In this document: positions 26,448 through 34,307 of the stretch, piece after piece
How positions within the stretch are numbered: the first letter of the stretch is position 1
Layout of the letters: the number at the start of each line of letters is the position of its first letter
Assembly: GCA_002410325.1 (NCBI GenBank)
Contig: DHRK01000064.1
Coordinates: forward strand, 17,800-81,799
From: Syntrophomonas sp. UBA5314
Lineage (GTDB): Bacteria > Bacillota > Syntrophomonadia > Syntrophomonadales > Syntrophomonadaceae
Direction of reading: 5' to 3'
Length of the DNA: 64,000 nt
Made by a program: the position numbers and the translations under genes
The notes under the pieces: generated by a model
What the model saw: only the letters and a program-made list of their open reading frames with translations
What the model was told of the DNA's origin: nothing
Database searches by the model: none

Positions 26448-27726
26448 CTATGCTGCTGTTTTGCCTCGTTCAATATCGCCCAACATTTTTTCCGCGCTGT
26501 AATCGCGACCAGTCGTTAAAATTCCGTAGAATACGCGGATCAGCTTGCCACACAGTGCAATCACCGATTGCATCTTGGTTAAAGGGTTTTTTCCCCTTGT
26601 CAGGTTCTTCTGGTGTAGCATACGGAACTCCGTATTCTTGGCCAGAATCGTTATCATCGCCATAAACAAACTATGTCTCAAGCGTTTGCGCCCTCTGCGG
26701 CTGATTCTGGTCTTACCTTTATGCTTACCAGAGCTATTTTCTACCAGGTTCAGCCCCGCCAGCTTTTGGATCTGACGTGGATCTTGGAATCGACTTACAT
26801 CACCTATTTCACCGACAAAGGTTGCTGCCGTAATCAGGCCCACTCCTTTGATCTGAAGCAGTTTCCCGGCATTGGGAACCTGCAGTAACAGTTCCATCAT
26901 GAGCTGCTCCAGCTCTTCATAGTGCTTAACATAGAGTTCATGTTCATCTAAAAGGTTCTGCAGGCTGGCTTCTGCTGCTACCAGGCCAATTTTACGACCA
27001 ATGCTTACACGGCCTGTCTTCACCAGTTCCTGGGCTCGCTTAGCACCTGTAGTACGTTTCATGGACTGCTTCCAGATGGCTACGATTTTCATTGCGCCGG
27101 CAGCCGCAATTTTCTCCGGAGTTGAAAAGTGCCGCAGAGTTAAAAATGCTGCCTGACGTCTCCAGTCTTTGAAGACCTGTTCAAACTCAGGAAAGTGGAT
27201 ATCAAGCCACCGGTCTACCTGGTTGTTGATGGCCGTCAGCCTCTGCACCAGGCGGTCACGTTCTGCCACCGCCTCGCGCAGTTCCTGATACACGTCTTCC
27301 GGTATGTAAACTTCACGGTAGCGTCCATCTTTAACCAGCATGGCAATGGTCTTCGGGTCTTTCCTGTCATTCTTGGTTGGGCTGTTATCGTCCAGTTCTT
27401 TGGTCCGTTTGACATGAAACGGATTTACCATCGCAAGTTTATGGCCCTGAGACTTAAGATAGTCGCCCATGTTAAACCAGTAGTGTCCGGTGGGTTCGAA
27501 GCCGACGATAATTTCCGCCTTTTCGTGCTGCTTGCATATGCTTTGCATCCACTGGCTCAGGTGATCGAAACCTTCACCCGTGTTGCTAAACTTAAGTAGC
27601 TTTGTTAGCTCAATCCCCCCTGAAATCGAATGCTCTGGCATAATGAGTTTCCTTGGCCACATCAATGCCAATCACTAGGGTCGAATCTTTGATTTGCGAA
27701 ATCTTCTCGTTTTGTGTATTTTTCAT
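26448..27726 (-). pseudogene. IS110-family transposase, interrupted by a one-base frameshift
   Basis: A DEDD-type transposase of about 425 residues read in two frames. The N-terminal part starts at ATG 27726 after GGAGG and carries GIDVAKETHYARAFDFRG with the first acidic residue. The rest reads on from GIELTKLLKFSNTGEGF and contains GFEPTGHYW, KNDRKDPKTIA and the C-terminal Transposase_20 region (LLQIKGVGLITAATFVGEIGD). The frames join at a run of six Gs (plus-strand C run 27615-27620); five would restore one ORF. The change is a true mutation, ribosomal slippage or a homopolymer sequencing error. Known IS110 elements use a bridge RNA from adjacent non-coding DNA. Confidence 0.9.
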
Positions 27727-27896
27727 ATAGGGACGCCTCCTCAACCTCTGAATTTGTGCTTTTCTTTGCCGGATGCAGCACAATTTCATTGTATTGATGG
27801 GCGTCTCTTTTTTCAAAGACCTTCCTTAAGCATTACAGGAATGCTCCCTTATATTTATTTTATTAGTTTATCATATTTAATTGACTGCTAAATTGA
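27727..27896 (-). other. Non-coding end of the IS110 element, possible bridge-RNA region
   Basis: About 170 bases upstream of the transposase start. It contains a hairpin AGCATT-ACAGG-AATGCT (27829-27845), whose GGAATGCT arm is also complementary to AGCATTCC at 27897-27904. In IS110-group elements the bridge RNA is encoded on this side of the transposase gene. I see secondary-structure potential but cannot identify guide loops. Confidence 0.35.
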
Positions 27897-27929
27897 AGCA
27901 TTCCAGCAAAAACTTATACTGGAATACTT
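27897..27929 (-). terminator. Terminator-like hairpin after the NlpC/P60-like gene
   Basis: On the minus strand AGTATTCCAG pairs with CTGGAATGCT around a loop with TTTTT, followed by TCAATTT. It is positioned to end the minus-strand gene finishing at 27961. Confidence 0.5.
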
Positions 27930-27960
27930 TAAGTGTTAGCCGATGGTGTTATTTAGCTGC

Positions 27961-29616
27961 TTATACATCCTCGGTGATGTTTACCCGGCGGATGGAATGG
28001 TAGGAGCCTTCAACGCTGGAGGCTGTCCTTATAGTATGGGCCGTCCGGTCGTAGCTGTTTAATTGGGTGGCTTCATAAAGGACATAGTTGCCGTAGCCAT
28101 CTCGCTGATGATAAACCATTATGTGATCGGATCTGTTCCAGGCATCGCCGAATTTAAGGGAAGATGCACTAATTCTGAAGGATATGCTGGAACTGTCTAA
28201 GTCGGTGGTACTCCTTTTGTAGTCGTTGATTCCCCAGCAACGCTGCACATAACCGGAGCAATCGACTCCCGCCAGATTGGAATAGGAATAACTGGTATTT
28301 ATATTGCCGGCGGTGGTTCCGCTACTTAGTTTTGAGTTAAAACCGCTTAACGCGTCCCATCCTCCCCAGTTGTATGGTACGCTCTGGTAGTTTTGCGCGG
28401 GGGCGGTTATATAGCGCGGTCGTGTGGAGTTTTGGTAGGTCCAGTAGTTGGGATAGGAACAATACCAGTAACAGGACCAATAGGAAACCGCGGTCGATTG
28501 AATCAAGGAACGGTTGACGTATGCTAAGGAAAGGGCTTGTACACCTCCGCTGACGGAAGAGTTCGTACTTTCCGTGCTGGGGGAAACCGCAGTCGTATTT
28601 ACCGCATCCAGACTGGATTTATACTGGGCCGCTGCTGTAAATTCGACTTTTTCTATTTTGATGCTACTGCTCTGGTTATTCAGGTGGTATACGCTGCCGT
28701 TTTTAACGGCGGTGCTGTTTTGGGCGTACTTGACCTGTTTGGGTAATACTGATACCGCGACAACATTGCCGTTTGCGTCGACTTTTTCTATCAGATCTTC
28801 GAACCATGTGTTATTGTTTTGGTCGGATTCGATCTCGTGGACCTTCAGAATATAATTGTCGCCGTCTTCACCCAGATACTCCGCTCCTTCTATCCAGTGG
28901 TTTGACTTGAGATTGATATCTTTCACCGTTTGTCCGGAGCTGTCAAAGATGGTTATTTTGCAGGCGTGCCCGATATCAGCCCCCGGGTCTTTGATTAGAA
29001 CTGTTTTGTAGTTGACTCCGTTTGCAGCAATCCTCCCTACTCTTTCTGATACCAGCGAGGCTTTTCCGTTGTTAAGGTTGTAACAGCGGGTCTTCCCTCC
29101 CTGGGCATCGGCTGTTACGAAGTATACGGTGTTTTCGTTTATACACCCAAAATCGATGAGAGGTTCGATGTCCTGGCTTTTGAGCGTGAATCTGGCTGTT
29201 GTCTTCTTGGCATCATTTTTTTGAATGACTCCTTTGGCCGCATCTAAAACAAAAAGGTTATCATTAGAGTCTGTTGAAATTTTGGTAACGGTCAGGTCAT
29301 CAAAGGTGAATTCATCAGCTATTGAACCATTAGGTTCAATAGATATTACCTTGTTTCCCGATGTATCTAGAAGATAAAAGCCGCCCTGGTTTTTGACGAT
29401 TATTGCTTCCGGACCCAGGAGATCGTCATTTTTAGTGGTATACTTCAGATTCCAAGTTGGATCGCCTACATCAAAGCTCGCGTTGAAGTTGTTTCCTAGA
29501 GCGGTAACGGGAAGTTCAGGTGCATTATCCGCGTAAGCAAGGGGAGTAACGGATGTAATCAGAATGATTGACAGACAAAGAAACAATATCATTCTCTTCA
29601 ACATTTTTCTGCTCAT
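27961..29616 (-). CDS. Secreted protein with propeller-like N-terminal region and NlpC/P60-like peptidase domain
   Basis: A 551-residue exported protein. It has a signal peptide (MLKRMILFLCLSIILITSVTPLAYA), then about 300 residues of repeated beta-strand units such as GGFYLLDTSGNKVISIEPNG and NDNLFVLDAAKGVIQ that suggest an NHL/beta-propeller, an aromatic-rich linker (YWSCYWYCSYPNYW) and a C-terminal papain-like domain. The domain shows the NlpC/P60 catalytic Cys in GVDCSGYVQRCWG and a His in WNRSDHIMVYHQRDG. This suggests a wall-associated amidase or endopeptidase. The ATG at 29616 follows GGAGGG. A 15-codon ORF and structured sequence lie upstream. Confidence 0.78.
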   Translation of the reverse strand: MSRKMLKRMILFLCLSIILITSVTPLAYADNAPELPVTALGNNFNASFDVGDPTWNLKYTTKNDDLLGPEAIIVKNQGGFYLLDTSGNKVISIEPNGSIADEFTFDDLTVTKISTDSNDNLFVLDAAKGVIQKNDAKKTTARFTLKSQDIEPLIDFGCINENTVYFVTADAQGGKTRCYNLNNGKASLVSERVGRIAANGVNYKTVLIKDPGADIGHACKITIFDSSGQTVKDINLKSNHWIEGAEYLGEDGDNYILKVHEIESDQNNNTWFEDLIEKVDANGNVVAVSVLPKQVKYAQNSTAVKNGSVYHLNNQSSSIKIEKVEFTAAAQYKSSLDAVNTTAVSPSTESTNSSVSGGVQALSLAYVNRSLIQSTAVSYWSCYWYCSYPNYWTYQNSTRPRYITAPAQNYQSVPYNWGGWDALSGFNSKLSSGTTAGNINTSYSYSNLAGVDCSGYVQRCWGINDYKRSTTDLDSSSISFRISASSLKFGDAWNRSDHIMVYHQRDGYGNYVLYEATQLNSYDRTAHTIRTASSVEGSYHSIRRVNITEDV

Positions 29617-29792
29617 AAGTATCCCTCCATTCATTAAATATAGTATTCGGAATTCACTTTTTCCCAGCTAACAGATAATTTACTCCGACAAATGAAATAG
29701 TTCGAGAAATATTTCATTATAAAAAAGCCTATGATAAATCCTATTAATAGTGACTCAAAATAATGGGCTTATAGTAGGATGACTCTATTGCG

Positions 29793-29820
29793 TTGACATA
29801 ATTGCTAAAGTTAATACAAT
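29793..29820 (+). promoter_or_regulatory. Sigma-A promoter reading into the candidate small RNA
   Basis: TTGACA (29793-29798), 16 bases, TACAAT (29815-29820). No plus-strand protein gene follows for more than 500 bases. Confidence 0.55.
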
Positions 29821-29824
29821 ATAA

Positions 29825-29915
29825 TTAATAGTGGTTCAGGCAAGGTTGTAACGGGCGCAAGGATAGCAGGTTTTGTTCCCTTTTAACCTACTGTGCCACT
29901 ATTATTTATATTTAG
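29825..29915 (+). ncRNA. Candidate structured small RNA of unknown class
   Basis: The sequence expected to be transcribed from the promoter at 29793 begins TTAATAGTGG and ends CCACTATTATTTATATTT, so its ends form a 9-base-pair closing stem followed by a T-rich tail. Inside is a hairpin AGCAGGTT-loop-AACCTACT (7 of 8 pairs) and a duplicated GCAAGG. No protein frame is convincing. I compared it by eye with c-di-GMP, purine and other common riboswitch cores and found no match. It could instead be read on the minus strand as part of the leader of the NlpC/P60 gene. Confidence 0.4.
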
Positions 29916-29949
29916 GCGGGTGTCTTGGTTTTCTTGCGCTGAACTTCAT
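29902..29949 (-). CDS. Possible 15-residue leader peptide
   Basis: A minus-strand ATG at 29949 follows a strong GGAGGTG site with about six bases spacing and encodes MKFSARKPRHPPKYK before TAA. The peptide is very basic and contains a Pro-Pro pair, a sequence type that can slow ribosomes. It lies about 285 bases upstream of the NlpC/P60-like gene on the same strand and overlaps the end of the candidate RNA on the opposite strand. It may be a regulatory leader or a chance ORF with a good ribosome site. Confidence 0.35.
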   Translation of the reverse strand: MKFSARKPRHPPKYK

Positions 29950-30040
29950 GTTTACACCTCCTCTCATTAAGGCTTACCGCGTGGAAATTATATCATAATA
30001 AATACATATATTTTCATGTGAGGAGCGAACTGCCTATAAT

Positions 30041-30095
30041 CAGACATGAACGGTTGAGTTTGGAACATGAGCGACCGGGAATCTGACATGAATGG
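30041..30095. repeat. Three direct repeats with a 21-base period
   Basis: CAGACATGAACGG (30041), GGAACATGAGCGA (30062) and CTGACATGAATGG (30083) share an ACATGAnnG core and are spaced exactly 21 bases apart. Such an array looks like protein-binding sites near the end of an insertion sequence, as in IS21-like ends, or an operator. The surrounding 29617-30396 stretch contains no other recognisable gene. Confidence 0.45.
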
Positions 30096-30396
30096 GCAAA
30101 ATTTATCTCAACAGGCGATTTTATTGGTATTTTGGCGAAAACAGGCATGTAGAGGGTAGTGGCGAATAGATTCCAACCCGGCTTATATGGCCTTCTGTTT
30201 CGGCTCTCTTGTAAACATCCCCGCCAATTTAACCCGAATAGCCCTTTCCTTTATTGATGATCAGTTTTACATATCTGAAACAGAGGCCCTGCTCAACAGT
30301 TGTTTCCATATTTTTTGTCCATCTTTTCCCCGGCCAGCATATATATTTAACGTACGCTCTAATTCGTTGCGCCTGGTTGGGGCGAGGAGGATGGAT

Positions 30397-31563
30397 ATGG
30401 CCATATTTCGCGACTATGAAAGCGGGGGGCGGGACCGCAGCGCTGAGGACCGGCGCCGCCATCGCCAGCTGCTGGAGGAATCCATAAAGAAGAATATTGG
30501 CAGCATAATAGCCGAGGAGAGCATTATCGGCAAAAACCGGGATAAGATCATCAAGGTGCCGGTGAGGGGAATAAAGGAATACCAGTTTATCTATGGGAAT
30601 AACCAGCCCGGAGTGGTGAGCGGCAAGGGCAATGAAAAGAGGGGGGATCGCTTTCCCCGGCCGGGGGGCAATGGAGCCGGGAACGGGAACGGGGCCGGAG
30701 ATAGTGAAGGGGATGAATACTACGAAACCGAGATCACCCTGGAGGAACTGGTGCATTACCTATTCGAGGAGCTGGAGCTGCCCTTCTGGGAGCGAAAGAA
30801 GTTTTCTTTTCTGGAGACCGAGCGCACCACCAAGCGGTGGGGCATTCAACTGAAGGGAATACCGCCCCGCCTGCATAAAAAGAAATCGATGATGGAACGG
30901 GTAAAACGCAGAAAATCAATGGAGCGGGCCTGGCGGGAAATGGAGCTGGAGGAGGAAATAGGGCGGGTTCCCTTTCGGGAGGAGGACCTGCGCTACCACC
31001 GGACCAAGGAGGAACTCAAGCCTGAGTCCAACGCGGTAGTGATATGTATAATGGACAATTCAGGCTCCATGTACCTGAATAAAAAGTACCTGGCCCGCAG
31101 CTTTTTTTTCTTGCTTTACCAGTTTGTACGCTACCGCTACTCTACCGTTGACCTGGTTTTCATCAATCATAGCACCACCGCCAAAGAGGTCAATGAAGAG
31201 GAATTCTTTCACCGGGGCGAATCGGGGGGTACCATGATCAGCAGCGGCTATGAGAAAGCCCTGGAGATCATATGGCAGCGCTACAATCCGGAGTTCTGGA
31301 ATATCTATGCCTTTCACTGCAGCGACGGAGACAACTGGCCGGATGATATAAGAAAGACGGTTTTCAGAGCCATAGAGCTGTGTCAGGTCTGCAACCTGTT
31401 CGGCTACGGGGAGATCATTTCCTCCTGGACCTCGCCCCGCTCGATGATCGAGGAGTTCCGCAAGGCCATCGATTTCCCCAACTTCGTGTCGGTGGCCTTC
31501 GGCAGCAAGGAAGAAGTCTGGCCGGCCTTTAAACGCTTGCTGAGCCTGGCGGAAGGGGAGTGA
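30397..31563 (+). CDS. yhbH: YhbH/YeaH family protein (DUF444, VWA-like)
   Basis: A 388-residue protein matching the DUF444 family: an N-terminal basic region (RDYESGGRDRSAEDRRRHR, then KKNIGSIIAEESIIG), a low-complexity Gly/Asn/Glu linker, and a C-terminal VWA-like fold with MIDAS-type DNSGSMYLN near residue 220. It is required for normal sporulation in Bacillus and is almost always next to prkA and spoVR. I chose the ATG at 30397, six bases after GCGAGGAGG; the longer frame upstream is not supported. spoVR follows after five bases, so these two remain an operon although prkA has been separated. Confidence 0.92.
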   Translation: MAIFRDYESGGRDRSAEDRRRHRQLLEESIKKNIGSIIAEESIIGKNRDKIIKVPVRGIKEYQFIYGNNQPGVVSGKGNEKRGDRFPRPGGNGAGNGNGAGDSEGDEYYETEITLEELVHYLFEELELPFWERKKFSFLETERTTKRWGIQLKGIPPRLHKKKSMMERVKRRKSMERAWREMELEEEIGRVPFREEDLRYHRTKEELKPESNAVVICIMDNSGSMYLNKKYLARSFFFLLYQFVRYRYSTVDLVFINHSTTAKEVNEEEFFHRGESGGTMISSGYEKALEIIWQRYNPEFWNIYAFHCSDGDNWPDDIRKTVFRAIELCQVCNLFGYGEIISSWTSPRSMIEEFRKAIDFPNFVSVAFGSKEEVWPAFKRLLSLAEGE

Positions 31564-31568
31564 TGTGA

Positions 31569-32933
31569 TTGGCCGAATACTACCGTATTGAGGATCTGGA
31601 GCGCTACAACCGGCGGATCGAAGAACTGGTCCTGGAATTCGGATTGGACTGCTATCCCCAGGAGTTTGAACTGGTATCCTATGAAGACATGCTTTCCTAC
31701 GAAGCCTATCTGGGGCTGCCCACCCGCTATCCGCATTGGAGTTTCGGCAAGGCCTATGAAAGAAAAAAGACCTTTTACCGCTATAATCTGACCGGGCTGC
31801 CCTATGAGATGGTTATAAACAGCAATCCCTGCCTGGCCTACCTGATGAAAGAAAATTCGCTGCTCTTGCAGGTTTTCACTATGGCGCACGTTTACGGGCA
31901 TAATGACTTTTTCAAAAACAACCGCCATTTCAGCCGGGGGACCAGGGCGGACATGGCCATGGAAATGTTCAACACCCATGCCCGGCGCATACGGGAGTAT
32001 GCCGCTGATCCCAGCATCGGAAGCCAGCGGGTGGAAAAAACCCTGGATGCAGCTCACACCCTGCGTTTTCAGACCTACCGCATAGCCGGCGAGAAGCACT
32101 TAAGCCGGGAGCAAATCAAGCGCCGGATTATCGAAAAGAGCTTCAAGCCGCCCGGGGATCATCCGCTGCTGGAGGAGGAGCGGGCAAAGCCCGCCCTGCC
32201 TGATCTGGACGGCCCGGTGCTGGAGCCGGACGACGATATTTTGGGGTTTTTGAGCCGGGAGGGACGCTTGAGTGATTGGCAGCGGGACATCGTTCAAATG
32301 GTGCGGGAAGAAAGCCGGTATTTTCTGCCCCAGGTGGAAACCAAGACCATGAATGAAGGGTGGGCCAGCTACTGGCATTACAAGATCCTGCAGGCCCTGG
32401 AGCTGTCTCCCGCCCTGCACCTGGAATACCTGGAGCGCCACAACCAGGTGGTTTCCATGCGGGAAGGATTCTTAAATCCCTATTTCCTGGGCTTTAAAAT
32501 ATTTACCCGGATCGCGGAAGAAAACGGCCCGGACTCTATCTTTGAAGTACGGGAATTGGAACGGGACGCCTCTTTCTTTATGCGCTACCTGGATAAGGAG
32601 CTCTGTGAAGAGCTGCATTTATTTCAATACTACCGAAGCGGACGCGAGTATGTGGTCAGCGAGGTGGCGGACGAGGAAGGATGGAAAAAGATCAGGCAGA
32701 TTTTGACCGGGCAGGCGGGCATCAACGGCATCCCCAACATACGGGTGCAGAGCGTCGCCAGGAACGGTGAAGTGCTGCATCTTGCGCATGAGTGGGACGG
32801 ACGGGAGCTGCAGCTCGATTACGCCCTGCCCGCCCTGCGGCAAACGGCCTATCTATGGGGGGGCAAAGTGCTTCTTCATACCAGGATCCGCGGCAACAAT
32901 CAGGTTTTGGAGAGTGAGGGCAACTTGGGGTAG
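31569..32933 (+). CDS. spoVR: Stage V sporulation protein R
   Basis: A 454-residue SpoVR family protein, involved in spore cortex formation in Bacillus by mutant phenotype; its biochemistry is unknown. Family features include NHFSRGTRA-like HFSRGTRADMAMEMF, several His/Glu pairs (AHVYGHNDFFKNN, MNEGWASYWHYKIL) that could bind metal, and the conserved YYRSGREYVV segment. The TTG start at 31569 follows GGAAGGGGAGTGATG. It ends a yhbH-spoVR unit and faces a minus-strand nucleoside kinase. Confidence 0.93.
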   Translation: MAEYYRIEDLERYNRRIEELVLEFGLDCYPQEFELVSYEDMLSYEAYLGLPTRYPHWSFGKAYERKKTFYRYNLTGLPYEMVINSNPCLAYLMKENSLLLQVFTMAHVYGHNDFFKNNRHFSRGTRADMAMEMFNTHARRIREYAADPSIGSQRVEKTLDAAHTLRFQTYRIAGEKHLSREQIKRRIIEKSFKPPGDHPLLEEERAKPALPDLDGPVLEPDDDILGFLSREGRLSDWQRDIVQMVREESRYFLPQVETKTMNEGWASYWHYKILQALELSPALHLEYLERHNQVVSMREGFLNPYFLGFKIFTRIAEENGPDSIFEVRELERDASFFMRYLDKELCEELHLFQYYRSGREYVVSEVADEEGWKKIRQILTGQAGINGIPNIRVQSVARNGEVLHLAHEWDGRELQLDYALPALRQTAYLWGGKVLLHTRIRGNNQVLESEGNLG

Positions 32934-32959
32934 ACAGGGAACCGACCTGATTATCCGCT

Positions 32960-33592
32960 TTATATGGCTCGGGAACGGGCTTCGCCGATCAATTGCAGCA
33001 TATAATCGCGGTCTTCGGGCCGGTGTACGTAATCCAGCGCGTCTACCGGTATTACCAGCACTTCTGTGCCCAGATCATAGTCACGGTAATTTGTCTCATA
33101 AAAACGGTTGAGATTGTCCCAATATCCCCGCTCCACTTCCACTTCGTCGGGACGTCCCCGGCGGTGAATCCTGCGAATGGCCTCGTCGGTGCCAACCTTG
33201 AGATAGATCAGAAGCTTGGGGGGGACAACGTGTTCCAACATGGCTTCCAGGAGGTTGTTGTAGACCGCGTACTCTTCAGGCTTTAAATATTCGTATTCGA
33301 GATACATCCGGGCGAAGATCCGGTCGGAATAAATGGAGCGGTCCATAACCGCATGGCCTGTTTTCATGGCGTGGTAATACTGCTTAAAGCGATTGGTAAG
33401 GAAATTGGTTTGCATGGGAAAAGCCCATTTTTGCCGGTCATTAAAGAATTTATGCAAAAGACGGTTTTCATCTTCAAACATTTCACTGAAGGGCTCCAGG
33501 CCGTACTCTTCACAAATAATCTTGACCAGACTGGATTTACCCACCCCGGTAACCCCATCGACTACAATTTCAACCCGCTTTAATTCCTGCAC
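32960..33592 (-). CDS. Deoxynucleoside kinase (dNK/dGK-dAK family)
   Basis: A roughly 210-residue nucleoside salvage kinase. The P-loop is DGVTGVGKSS at the N-terminus, MDRSIYSDRIFARMYLEYE matches the DRS motif of dGK/dAK enzymes, and RRIHRRGRPDEVE is the lid. It phosphorylates deoxynucleosides with ATP; base preference is not readable. A GTG at 33592 follows AAGGAAAGGGG with good spacing. A TTG at 33619 would overlap no usable ribosome site. It is a single minus-strand gene between spoVR and the next plus-strand unit. Confidence 0.88.
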   Translation of the reverse strand: MQELKRVEIVVDGVTGVGKSSLVKIICEEYGLEPFSEMFEDENRLLHKFFNDRQKWAFPMQTNFLTNRFKQYYHAMKTGHAVMDRSIYSDRIFARMYLEYEYLKPEEYAVYNNLLEAMLEHVVPPKLLIYLKVGTDEAIRRIHRRGRPDEVEVERGYWDNLNRFYETNYRDYDLGTEVLVIPVDALDYVHRPEDRDYMLQLIGEARSRAI

Positions 33593-33841
33593 TGGGCGGA
33601 CCCCTTTCCTTTTGCTCAATACTTATTTCGTTATTGAGCGGGCAATTCCTGCCTGCGAGGCGGTCGGGATCCGAGCCAGACCGGTTTGGGTCCGGAATGC
33701 CGTTTTGATCTCCAGGTAGGAATTGTATCGGTGTTCTAGAAACAGTATTATATAAGGGTGCCGTAGGCCTGTCTTTTATATGTAGGCCCTTAAAGGCACT
33801 TACGCGCAGCAGGGAGGCCCTGCAGGAAGGCCGGTGAATTG

Positions 33842-34276
33842 ATGAGTATAGGCCTGGCAGTACTTGCCGGACTGCTTTTGCTTCTATATTCTATATATTT
33901 TTACCATATAATGAAGGGGCATCCGCAGGGGTTTGAACTTGAATTGATCAGGGCCCTGGCGGAATGGATGATAAACCGGGGGCCGGCCAGCCGCTGGCAG
34001 TTGTGGATGCTCTATTTGTGCTCGCTCATCCTGGAAGTATTTTATTTTTCATTGGTCTTTTATTTGCTGAACAATGCCGTAATAAAGATGTTCACCATTT
34101 TTCTGGTCAGTTTTGAAGTCCTGCATCTGGGCTTGGTGGGGGTCAATCTGTCCCGCTTTTTTGGGGGCAGCATACCGCTTAAAAACCTCTTAAACTGGCC
34201 TATGGAAAGATCCAGCGCGGTATTATTTTTTACCCATACCCTGCTGGTTGTAATCAATATTATCTATTTACACTAA
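33842..34276 (+). CDS. Small integral membrane protein of unknown function
   Basis: A 144-residue, very hydrophobic protein with four likely membrane helices: about residues 2-22, 53-77, 81-105 and 123-143. Short polar loops include RGPASRWQ and the basic WPMERSS. I do not recognise a family. The ATG at 33842 follows AGGAAGGCCGG; a TTG lies three bases before it. It precedes the DUF815 ATPase by about 30 bases on the same strand and may be co-transcribed. Confidence 0.75.
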   Translation: MSIGLAVLAGLLLLLYSIYFYHIMKGHPQGFELELIRALAEWMINRGPASRWQLWMLYLCSLILEVFYFSLVFYLLNNAVIKMFTIFLVSFEVLHLGLVGVNLSRFFGGSIPLKNLLNWPMERSSAVLFFTHTLLVVINIIYLH

Positions 34277-34307
34277 ACCTTTTCATTGCTTTAGGAGGGG
34301 ACTGGCT

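Noticed and set aside
29825..29915. c-di-GMP or another known riboswitch
   Set aside because: The conserved cores I know are absent and no plus-strand gene follows closely.
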